This document shows positions 52,266 through 62,773 of a stretch of DNA of 64,000 nucleotides, one piece after another (within the stretch, counting starts at the first letter, position 1; each line of letters opens with the position of its first letter). The stretch is from NCBI GenBank assembly GCA_029721515.1, contig CM056553.1, positions 11,177,849 to 11,241,848 of the forward strand. The letters run 5' to 3'. Below the pieces are notes generated by a model that saw only the letters and a list, made by a program, of their open reading frames with translations, was not told where the DNA came from and searched no databases. The DNA comes from Synanceia verrucosa. Lineage: Eukaryota; Chordata; Actinopteri; Perciformes; Synanceiidae. Position numbers and translations under genes: made by a program.

Positions 52266-52286
52266 TTATTGCGTATTTCATTACAG

Positions 52287-52506
52287 TGGGTCCTGTGGGA
52301 GAAGAGCAAACTAAGGTGGAAAGCTGACCGTGTTGACAAGGTAATGGATGGGCTGGACTCGGATCAGTTTGGTCACCTTGCCTTGGGGTTAAGCTCAGAG
52401 GAGGTGAGACAGAGGACAGCCCAGGTCCTCGAGAATCTACGACGTCTCCATGGAGAGCTTTCAGGGGAGCGCTTTAAAAGGTTTGGCAAGTCTGTCGCAC
52501 ACTTAA
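52287..52506 (+). other. Exon-like open segment with splice-site consensus, product unknown
   Basis: A segment of about 73 codons is open in one frame and starts just after a plausible acceptor (TATTTCATTACAG). It ends at tandem donor-like sequence AA|GTGAGTGAGT, so either 52507 or 52511 could be the splice point. The translation starts WVLWEKSKLRWKADRVDKVM and includes LDSDQFGHLALGLSSEEVRQ and then LENLRRLHGELSGERFKRFG. The second half looks like a charged amphipathic helix. Base composition is GC-richer than the AT-rich flanks. I do not recognise the family and see no partner exon nearby. It may be an exon of an unannotated gene or lncRNA, a pseudo-exon, or a chance frame. Confidence 0.35.
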
Positions 52507-53703
52507 GTGAGTGAGTTATTTTTAACAGAATAATTACATTAGGAATATGTGACTAAATTGGAAGCAAGTGTGTTAAAATTGAATTTAGAGTTGGTAAAGA
52601 ACCAGCATTAATAATTTGGTGTTGAAGCCAAATGTCATTAAATTATACACTGATGTTTTGACTGGTCAATAAGAGAAATATATTAAAATTATCTGCATCT
52701 AAGGTTGTTGTTTAGTGTCTTTACCTCACTGTAGCTGCTATAACCTCTGAATATAGTGCAGAAAAAAATAAAACAAGCATAAGAAATTAGTAAAAATTAC
52801 TCCTTAATGCAACTGCTAAACTAAGAGCCTGTGCTGTCAGCCTGTGCACCCATGATGCTTTACTGTTACATTTCGCTTATATCAACTTTTCACTGACACA
52901 GGTAACAAAGAAGTACATCCTGGTGTGCTGCTTATTTGCACACAAACACATACGCAGACCAGACGAGTGCAGAGGTGACGGCTCATTGCCCCACATACTG
53001 ATATGTCAGTGAAACGTACACGATGTAGCTGCTGCATTGGAGCGATTTGTAGCGTCGCTCCTCTCTTCTCTGACAGCAGGACAAAGAGCCTAAAGCTACT
53101 ATTATCTGGAAGCAAGCTCTCGTTCTTGCTTTCATCTTTCTCTTCACTTACACAAACATAGATGTACATGCTTGTGCAAGGAAAAAAAAGCAGCTCAGCA
53201 TAAAGTCGCAGAGGCACCCAGTGTGCACATCAGCACACACTCTGGTATTGTCAGAGGATTTTGGACATTGTTAAAGTGTCAAACTGGTTGTCGGCTGTGT
53301 GATGCTGGCAAATAAAATAAGTGTAGCATGACTGAGTTCTGATTTTCTGATCCAGGGTCAACATTTTTGGACCAACACAGAAGTTAATGGTCTGTTCTGT
53401 CTAATTTTGAATTCTCCTGTGTCTACTGACCAACAGGTGACTTGATGTGTCTTTAAAAAGACTTCCACAGGTAAAGTCAAGACTAATTTACTTATCTAAA
53501 TAACATCAGCGTGAAGCAGAGACAGTAAACACAACTCACTGAACACAAAGCTCCTGGCACCATCTCCCTGAATGCCCCCTCCCTCTTCTCTCCACTCTTC
53601 ACTACTAACCTCCTCCCACTCTGGCCAGAAAATTGAGGACACTCACCAAGGTCTGACTGGTCCCAAAGCTGCTGCTGCTTCCCGGTCCCTCTGTTAGACA
53701 CAC

Positions 53704-53832
53704 CTTCAACAGCTGGCTGCCAGCAGGGCCAGGAGCAGGACCATGGACTGGAAGATAGCACTGACATCCACAGCCCGACTCCAACCATGGCCATTCAGAC
53801 GGCAGCACCTCCACCTCCACCATGGCAGCTCC
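53704..53832 (-). other. Weak exon-like segment on the minus strand
   Basis: On the minus strand a good polypyrimidine tract and acceptor (CTCTGCTGCACAG) precede 129 nt (43 codons, phase 0 at both ends) that end at AAG|GTGTGT. The open frame includes MVEVEVLPSEWPWLESGC. I recognise no domain, and a second frame over the same bases is also open, so the coding call is weak. Confidence 0.15.
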
Positions 53833-54605
53833 CTGTGCAGCAGAGACATAGAAAGAGTGAGAAAGCCGGCCAGACACTGGTGTGGTAGTGCACTCTGCAG
53901 CTGAGCTCTCCCAGCTCTGGGACCCATCTCATTCAGCCAAGATTGCTTCATACAAAAGTTGACAATGCACCAGTGAAAGCCATTGTTGATATTCAACATT
54001 TTTTAAATAGCTGAGCAGAATAGACAACATGGCAGGCTGCAAAACTTGGCAAGGGAAACTGACCTGGAGCTTCCCATTTGAAAGGGTTGCCACGCTGGGT
54101 GAGAGGAGAGAGGGCTATTGTGTTAAAAAAAAAAAAAAGAGAGCTGGTGTGAAAGAGCTCAAAAAACAAAAAGTCTCCCATCCCAAGAGAGCAGAGTACA
54201 ATGCTTTCAGTGCAGCACGAAGAGGACAATCACCTCACACGGTCACAAGCATATAGGCATTACCAAGAAAGACAATGCAATCAGTGCAATCAGATCCACT
54301 TTAAAACAGGATATTAGATTTCTAACTCTTGAAGCAGACATGGAAGCTACAATATTAGGCTGAGAATAGCCAACAGTTGAATATCAAACACTGTAAGCAG
54401 CGGCTCTGCTGGCGTCCAGAGGAATGTCTTCCAGAGGGCCATCTATTGCTCTAATGCTGCCGCTGTTAATGGTGTTCGGTTTCCATCATTGTCAGGCTGA
54501 CAAGTGTGCAGATTGATATGGACATTTAAGAAGCCTTTAAGCTTCCATATGTCAGAGCATCACAGTGCCGCTCGTGCCTCACAAGCTATCAAAACATCTG
54601 ATGTA

Positions 54606-54625
54606 GTGTGTGTGTGTGTGTGTGT
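54606..54625 (+). repeat. (GT)10 microsatellite
   Basis: A short, uninterrupted GT array. Confidence 0.9.
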
Positions 54626-54908
54626 TTTGCTGGTCGCCCTGAGGCAGCTCCCAGTGTTGTGTTTCCTGCATCCTCGTGTCTCTCAGTGGGCAGCAGGGAG
54701 GGAGGGAGGGTCTGAGTGACTAATGTTGGTTTTAAACCCCCTGAAGGAGACTGATGTAATACCTGAGAACCTTCCCATCCAGCGCAACACAAATCTGTCC
54801 ACGCATTTTGTGATGCATCACAAGACTGCAAACTAACTGAACATGGACTTAACATATTACTGCATTTTCTCCTGCTAAACACTATAAATATATACATATA
54901 TATACATA

Positions 54909-55409
54909 CACAGCTCTGGAAAAAATTAAGAGACCGCTGCAACATTATTAGTTTTACTATTTATAAGTATGTGTTTGAGTAAAATGAACATTTTTATTTC
55001 ATTCTATAAAGTGCTGGCAATATTTCTCTCAAATTTGAAATGAAAATATTGCCATTTAGAGCATTTTATTGGTCTTAACTGGTCAAAATAAAAAAATGCA
55101 GTGTTTTCAGACCTCTAATAATGCAAAGAAAACATGTCCATATTCATTTTTAAACAACACAACACTAATATTTTAATTTAGGAAGAGTTTAGAAATCATT
55201 ATTGGTGGGATAATCTCAATCTTTACGCACAGCAGTGATATTTAAGATAAAATAAGCGTTCGTTCAGGTGATCACCTGATCAGTGTCTCATTAAGTAGAA
55301 TGAGAAGGCTTATGTTGGAATCGAACAAACACTGGAATGAACTGGCTGCCATAGATGTAAAGATGTTTACATTTGTGAGAGTGGTCTCTTAATTTTTTCC
55401 AGAGCTGTA
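54909..55409. mobile_element. Tc1/mariner deletion derivative (MITE) with perfect 26-bp inverted repeats
   Basis: The sequence at 54910-54935 (ACAGCTCTGG...AAGAGACC) is the exact reverse complement of 55383-55408. TA dinucleotides flank both ends (54907-54908 and 55410-55411), matching the TA target duplication of Tc1/mariner. The 501-bp body resembles the 5' part of a widespread fish Tc1-like element but has lost the transposase. Perfect terminal repeats suggest fairly recent mobilisation by a transposase in trans. Confidence 0.85.
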
Positions 55410-56105
55410 TATATTTTGTTTAATTGCCTGCTGATTAACTTGCTGTTGCAATATACCTATAAGCACTGCAAATAATGCAGCAAACGATCAAGGCTAAAAA
55501 ATCCTCACTCTTGAAATGCTTGGTAATTAGTGGCTTTGTAATGTTGCCATGTGCCTCAATGCTGTATAAAAAAAGTAATAAAACCTCATTTGTTTTTAAA
55601 ACCCAATATGTAGAAAAGTATTAAACTCTTCCATCTGCCACAACCTGAGCATTTGATGATGATACATTACGATGAGATATACTCATAAGTTACTATTTTT
55701 ACACCAAATGTGAAAATGTTCACATTTGACTATATGAACAGCACTGTTCTCCAAAAAGATTAGACCTCAAAATTCACATACTTGTAAGACAATCCCAATT
55801 ACAGAAACGCAAATATACCTATTTGGAAGCGCTCTGAAAAGATTTCTGTCAAACAACAACATGTTGTTTTATATGTGAAGTATGTCTTGTGGGCTTTGGG
55901 GTCTTTAGGGATAAACTGGGCATAAATATCAAGTGCGGTGTTTGTGCGGCACACAGAGAAACAGGACCAGTCTGGCCCTGTGACACAGGCAGGTTTGGAG
56001 TTGGAGATGTATAATTACACTGAGAAGAGAGAAATTACAGCTCTGAGAGGGAAGGAAGGGCCGACATAATCTCATAGGTGTGTCGGTGCTGGCTGCAGGA
56101 CAGAC

Positions 56106-56136
56106 AGAGAGAGTGAGAGAGAGAGAGAGAGAGAGA
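56106..56136 (+). repeat. (GA)n microsatellite
   Basis: GA units with one GTGA interruption near the left end. Confidence 0.9.
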
Positions 56137-56999
56137 GGCAACCTGTGGCGTCTTTACTGGAAATCCACGTCTGCGCCACCCATCACACACTATTAGCTGC
56201 CATCAAAGCTCTAATTTTACTCTAGCATTACACCCCGCTCCCTGCACCCCCTCCCTCCCCTGCTGCTCTGGATGGAGCAGCCTGGTGGGAAAACGACATT
56301 CAATCCGCTGTCCGCCCCATTCAGGCCAAATTGGCAAATGACAGCTCTCCGCCTCTCAGATTTCGGGAAGTGAAAAGGTACCACAGCCACCATCCAAGTC
56401 TGAGCCTCCAAGAAGCTGTTGGCGTAGAGGGGGGTGGGAGTGAGGGAGGAGAGCAGGGGGTGAGAGGGAGGACCGTTGAGGGCCGAGGAGTGGACCGAGG
56501 TGGGTTAACAGCCTCCCTTGTCCTCCTCAGCGGTGATGGTGCTGGACAGGGAACACACAGAAAAGAGAGAAGAATGCCTACTCAGCAGATCAAAGGAACT
56601 TCCCTGAGACCAACAGGGAAGAGTTAACCTCAACCCCCTAATCACCCACTTTACCACCGCACGGGCACATGGGAAAACAGCGTCTGCCCTCGTGGAGGTC
56701 AACAGCAGCGAGGGGCAGCACACAGTGCAGTCTTATGGAGAGGCACGCTGACTTCAGGCCTTCGCTGTGCTTTAAGACCAGCTTTTTCCAGTCCTCTTCT
56801 AGACACATTCAGAATAAAAAAACTGCAGGAATAAACCAGGAGGCTGTGACATGTTTGGTCCGATGAGTCGCTGCACAGGAAGAGGACTTAAACGCAGCAC
56901 CGCTCTGCACACATGCAGACAAGCAGGTCTTTCATCAGCGTTTTTACCATGACACACAGGGAAAAGACACAGAACATATTGTGTTAGACACTAACTGGC

Positions 57000-57260
57000 C
57001 GCCCTGGCTGAATGGTACTCTTGCTGCTAATTAAGTGCTAATGGCAGTTCCCCCTGCAGAGAATACTAATTAATGCTCCATTCTTCTGCGGGCTGAGCGT
57101 GTACTCCAGCGCGGCCTAATGAGGGGAGGCAGGTACGTCTTCTCCCAGGCTGGGTTAATAAGCACAACACAGTGGGGTCTGAGTGGAGAGGGCCATACCA
57201 GGGGGCTGCTTCCTGTTCCCTAATCTTAACAGACCCCCCTCAGAACGCTCACAATGAGCC
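57000..57260. promoter_or_regulatory. Possible CNE upstream of sox3
   Basis: Non-repetitive sequence with paired homeodomain cores (CTGCTAATTAAGTGCTAATG at 57023-57042, ACTAATTAATGC near 57066), followed by GC-rich text. It looks like conserved developmental non-coding DNA, but that cannot be checked here. Confidence 0.25.
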
Positions 57261-57375
57261 GCGGAGGCAATGAAAGGATTTGGGAAAAAGGGCCAGCTTG
57301 TGTCTGTCTGCATCTCAAAAGTTTTGGTGTCTGTACCAATTTAGTTTTAACAGGGAGGAAATTCTGGATTTTTTA

Positions 57376-57422
<47 letters not shown>
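57376..57422 (+). repeat. Compound (TG)n(TA)n microsatellite
   Basis: About 5 TG units run directly into about 18 TA units. Confidence 0.96.
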
Positions 57423-57424
<2 letters not shown>

Positions 57425-59884
57425 TACCTGTAAACATACAGAAAGCATCTTCCTCTTTATGATATAAATATTTGTGAAAATTTTGGGGACCTGTGTCCAC
57501 ATTTCACATGGATGTTTACTCAGTATATACCTATTGTATGTATGCCATTTGTACTCAGCAATGAAAAAGTACTTGGAAAAATGTTCCTTTAAAAAAAAAA
57601 AAAAAAAAAGATTTTTGACACCATTTCCTATTGGGTATGTCTTCCTGTGTGTCTTCCTAGAGAATTACCAGCCAGAAACTGCTGATGTTTCTTAGAAAAC
57701 AACTTCTATTTTATATAGTTTCCAGCTCCCTGAGAATGTGCGCCGTTGAAAAATAAATAAATACATTACCTGTTTGGATGCAGAAAGCCTGGGAATCAGA
57801 TTCAAAGTGCTGAAGAATGAATGGATGTGCGAGCATGCGGCGTGCACGAGCGTAAACACAGATTGAGGACGGCATTGGAATTACCTGAGTGAGATAATGG
57901 TGGTGCATTAGATTAACTTTCAGTCCTTAAATGCAACACATTTAGGCAATCTTGTCCCCCAAAAACATGTCAATGTCTGAAAGGCCTCCCTCTCGCTATC
58001 AGGAGCCTCTGGTCCCCCACACTGATGCAGCTGGCAAGGCGCTACCGTCGACAGTCAAAACGCAGCGCCAGATCTAGTTATAAAATAATTGAATTTTCAT
58101 ATCAGAGGGGACCAGAGTCCCAGCAGACAATAGGACTGCTGAGTCCTCTCTGATATTGGCTCAGGCCCTTTGCCATGCGCATGAAATCAGTATGTTAATG
58201 TTCCAGGGTTTTCTTTTTTTAAGGGCACTTGTGCTCTCGCAATGTACTACCGATGCGGTTTCAAAAAAAAAAAAAAAAAAATGCAACTATTGATAAGTAG
58301 GCAGCCAGCAACCCCCTCGACCCCTCCTCCCACCCAACATGCCCACCGCCGCCTCCCCCCAACCCACCGAGGCTCTAGACGTTCTCGCACCCCCATCCTC
58401 CCCCATTATTAAAATTGTAATTTATTTTTCTAAATCAGAATGACAGCTTGCTTTCTTTTCTCTGCAGCAGGCAGTGAATCACCGAGCTTTAATTACTTTC
58501 GTAACTTCGCTGACCCTGTGAGCGCGCTGCTCTGCCAGAGAAAATGGGACCTCCAACAAAGGCCCTCCACAAACCACAGCCGCCTTCGGGTTCATTCAAA
58601 ATGCGAAAATTTATCAAACTACGGATTTTTATAAGATTTTGTTAACATTTCACCTCCTATCTTTTCACACTTCCTCCCCCCCCCCCGCCAAAAACACCCA
58701 CGCCTGCTACAGCTCTGCACTGCCAGCCCACCTCCTGAAGGAACTCAGTGCACCAAACAACCTTATTGCAGCTCTTCCTCTTCCCGTCTCTCCGCTGCTT
58801 GTGTCGACTGAACAAGGTCACTGCAGGTCAAAGCAGCCAGAGGTCATTCTATCATCAGTAACCCCCTCATATCCAGGCCGTGGCCTCGGCAGCAGGGTGG
58901 CACACAGCGGGGGGGGTGGGGTGTCCACAAAGCCCAGATCAACAGGGATGAACGCTACATTTGATCACCTCACAGATCTTTGGCCTTGCGGACATTGGGG
59001 TCAAGCTTTTATCCAGAACGGCCATCAGAGTCCATCACACCGCCATCCGGGGTCTTTTCTGACCCTGGGCCACAAAGGAGTGGCTTCAGCTGTTTAAAAG
59101 CATCTCTGAAAGTGTCACACAGATCACGACCGAGACGCCGATGCATTTGACATTTAAGTTGAACAGGAAGCAGGTTTAAGAAACGGCCCTCTGCTGCTTT
59201 GTCGCTACAAAGTTCAGGCACGTGTCTTGTTCGCCAAACAGATCCCTATTTTCTTCACATGATCCCCGCCGCCTGACTTATTAAAGCTAATGTGTTGTAA
59301 TCCCTGCTATCACTCTCACCTTCTCTCATGGCACACCTCTGTTTTTCTGGGCCGTGCCACTGTGTGAACCAGGGGGTGAGCCGGCACGGTTGGTCTTTTG
59401 CTGACTGCCTGATAATTGAATGAGCGATTATCCCTCCCATTAATAGACAATGATACAGAAAGCACTGCCATATGTAGGGAATATTAATGAGTGGCTGCAG
59501 CGGCCTAGATAAGAGAAGCGCCACGCAGTTGCTGTAATAGGGGTTAAAACAATTTGCCCCCCCACCGCTACTGCCACCACCCTATCCACACACACACTTT
59601 CCTCTATGCTAATCCTCCATCCTCTCACCAACTGAGCAGGCTGCCACCAACCAACCTCCCCCCCACCAAGGCTCAGGCTTGTGCTTGGCGCTGACCTCGC
59701 TGCCGCCAAGGCCGAGGCGCCATTGTGCGAGAGTGCTAGCGGGGGTCACTCAACAACAGAATGACATGCTAATGATGGGAAGCAGTGGGTGTTTGGTATT
59801 TATGTTATGAGACTTTTTTTCTTAACAGAGCTGAAAACACACGCAGCCATTCGTTTTTTCCTGACAAAAAAGCTACTACTACCA

Positions 59885-60065
59885 AAGGGTCGAAGAAAAT
59901 ATCGATAATATTACAATATTTGTAATTAATTGCACAAAAAGTATTCCTAAGATGTTAAAGGGGCTGAGAATTTTTTTTTAACCCAGATGGTATACATAAG
60001 ATGAAGTTTTCCTAAATGTGGAAAAATTGTAAGATGGTAAACTGTGTATCATGATACGTATCGCA
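59885..60065. repeat. Possible degraded ATATCGATA-type repeat
   Basis: Opposed words AATATCGATAATATTACAAT (59898 on) and GTGTATCATGATACGTATCG (60043 on) frame a poly-T run, suggesting an old non-autonomous DNA element. Boundaries and family are uncertain. Confidence 0.25.
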
Positions 60066-60665
60066 CCAGATTCCACCTCTTGTTTCTTCTGTGGTTTTCT
60101 AGCTTCATCTCACTGTTTCACTGCTGAATCTGTCTTCATCTTGCTGTGTTTTCTGTCTTCCTTTCTGATATTTCAGGTAAAGATGCGAGTAGCTGAAGCC
60201 CATCCGGCATCACCTCCATCACATTTCATTAAAAGGTCGCAGAGAGTCGGGTGGGTGAAACAGTCGGGGCACACTTCTATATGAATCACCATGCCAATCA
60301 ATATCTAACATCTATTAGCATTTGGAAAGCAATATTTCCCCTTTTACCTTGCAATAATTGTGCTTAATGCTGTGAAGTACCTTATCATAGGTCTGACGGC
60401 AAAAGAAAGGCCAGTTACCATGGCGACTGTGAAAGCCATTGGTTTCCTTTTCAGCAGAATAATGAACTTCTCTCCTCTGTGTGTCACTCTTCCACTCCAC
60501 TCTCAGCCTCTTCGATTAAATTGAAGTCCACACGTCCTTGAAATCCCTCGTCTCTGCCTTATAATTTGCCAAACAAGAGAGAAAAAAGAGAAAAAAATGT
60601 TCCAAGGCTCAACAAATGCATCACTTTAGGGCCGAGGCGCGGGCGTAGCTCACAATCAATACTCA

Positions 60666-60667
<2 letters not shown>

Positions 60668-60708
<41 letters not shown>
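60668..60708 (+). repeat. Compound (TG)n(GA)n microsatellite
   Basis: About 15 TG units followed by 5 GA units. Confidence 0.95.
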
Positions 60709-61423
60709 TTTTTAGATTTACTGACAGGAATATTTCCTCGTAATTAAAAGCAAATATTTCTATACTTGCAGTTGTTTGAGATTATAGTTTCCTTGACTCT
60801 GTTAGTTGACAAGTGAGATGATAATCATTCATTTTTTCTCTAGAATGCCCAAATTGATCCTCTCAGAAAACAAAAAAACAGGTTTTAAGTCCTTTCTAAT
60901 CAGTTGCATTTCCTGTCTTTTTTCTATGTGGGGTATCTGGCATTAAAATTCCTTAAAAATACATTTTTTTTTTTCTGCAGATGAAGACTTGAAGGCTGTT
61001 AACAGCGAGTATAGGATATGCCAGGATATTATATGAATGAATTAATTATGATGGTTATATATGATGATGATTATTAATAATAATGTCTTGTCAAAGCAGT
61101 CCACTTTTCCATAAGCAGTTTTTGTTTTCTATATTTCTATAACATTAATAAACACTTGCTTCCAATGTCCTGAATTCAATCATTGATTGACTGTTGTCCT
61201 TGAGACGTGTTTTATTCAGTGATGGTGAAAAAAAAACCTCCTGCAATGAGACGCACACGTTTTATTAAATGTATGTATTTTATTTTATTTTTTAACCAAG
61301 ATGACAACTGTTATTTTTACTATTTAGGCTCATTATAATTATGAGATTAGTTTAAAAACATAAGGTTTCCTTTCATTTTTTTTAATATTGTTTTCGATAG
61401 CCTAGATTGTCTTCTGTATCAAA

Positions 61424-62773
61424 TAGAAATGTTCTGATACCATTTTATCTTTGCCGATACGATTCCGATACTTGTGCTGTGGGTATCGGCCGATACCGAG
61501 TACCGATACCAGTATGTTATAATTTTTTTTTTTTTTTTAAAATCATACTACGTCTTTATGACTGTGATATGATTATCACTGTGGTGAGGCCTGGCTCAGG
61601 TTAAAACCTTTGAAAAACATGAATGAATACAATAAACTGAAGCCATTTATTTTGAATTCATTTTTAAATAGAAGAGTATAAATAACAAAATGGTGCAACA
61701 GCAACTTGACTAAATAAACCTAAGAACAATTATGAGAAAAATTAATGTGCAGCCACAGTATTTTACTAGTTTTACTAGCTAGCTCAGTTCTTCCTCGCCG
61801 CTCTAAAACAGCAGGCTGCGCAGGGCACAGGAGGTGTTTGCCCAGGGCACCAAATAGGCTTGGACCGCCCCTGCAGCTAGCTACCACTTTAATTTATTTT
61901 ACATATTTTATTTCTTTACAATGTGTGCTGCTGTCTGTCACTTTGTATTTTTTATTTTATTTTTGGACAAAGACAGTGCTCTAAACCGGAGTCAAATTCC
62001 TCATATGTGAAAACATACCTGGCTGGCCAATAAAGCTGATTCTGAATCTGATTCTTTTTATTTCATATTTGATCAATAGCACCTCCCGTGCCCTGTCTGA
62101 ACAGCTGAGCCACCTGTTTAATGGCTGATCATCAGCTCAAATTTCAGTTCACACATCTAGTTCATGTTCATGTTCATGTGTGTAAAAAAAATTAAGTTCA
62201 CAAATTTACTATGTTATTCAATAGAATCTCTTCTTAACCATTCCTCACCAGCTGTAAATCACTGCCACTCTTAAACTAATCAAATTATCATATCAATAAA
62301 TAATCACAGACGCCGGCACCAGCCAGGGTCTGTCACGGCAGCAGGCTCCGCCGCAGCAACAGGCTAAGCTGCGGTACCGGCTGTGCTCCACCGCGGTTCA
62401 GCATGAACTCTCGTCTCTCCCGATGGAAAAAAAATATGTTGACCGTGTAGCACAGTAGGTGACAGATGGCGCAGGTGCGACTATTCAGCCTCATGCGACC
62501 TTACTTTAGCCAGCTGTCTGTGCATGCGGGGATGCGGAAGTTATTTATTTATTTATTTTTCAAAGGGACATAGTCAAGACGGGGAGCATTTGTTGTCAAG
62601 ACGGCCGTCTTAACTATAAAGCGCTGTGGGAAACCCTGCATATACGTTCCTGTTTTAATAAATTACGTGGTATCGGATCGGTGATTGGACAGTACTCATC
62701 GATACCGATGCCAGCATTTTTTTGCAGTATCGGAGGCATTACAGATACTGGTATTGGAATCGGAACAACTCTA
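61424..62773. mobile_element. hAT-like non-autonomous element, 'ccgatacc' family, with nested LINE tail
   Basis: The ends are imperfect inverted repeats: TAGAAATGTTCTGATACC at the left, and a right end whose reverse complement reads TAGAGTTGTTCCGATTCC. Both sub-terminal regions are full of CCGATACC/TATCGG motifs (61455-61515 and 62670-62765), typical of a common fish hAT-like repeat family. No transposase frame is visible. I could not see an 8-bp target duplication; the right flank is the heptamer satellite. The interior contains a LINE 3' tail and an ATTT tetranucleotide run at 62541-62559. Confidence 0.6.
61850..62054 (+). mobile_element. LINE 3'-end fragment nested in the hAT-like repeat
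   Basis: The stretch ends in AACATACCTGGCTGGCCAAT followed by AAAGCTGATTCTGAATCTGATTC, a terminal (TGATTC)n-type tail seen on fish non-LTR retrotransposons. It is 5' truncated with no coding sequence. The left boundary is approximate. Confidence 0.5.

Larger units (their letters stand above)
55410..61423. other. Distal 5' flank, no gene seen
   Basis: Mixed unique-looking sequence with compound microsatellites at 57.4 and 60.7 kb and homopolymer runs at 57591-57609 and 58263-58280. The stretches at about 58000-58620 and 59230-59720 are unique-looking and might be conserved. No domain-bearing frame was recognised. Confidence 0.5.

Noticed and set aside
58440..58634. Open segment after a good acceptor-like tract (TTTCTTTTCTCTGCAG)
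   Set aside because: The following 60 codons show no recognisable protein and no convincing donor follows; more likely conserved non-coding or chance.
58639..59097. 152-codon plus-strand frame
   Set aside because: No domain, no splice or promoter context; consistent with chance in GC-rich sequence.
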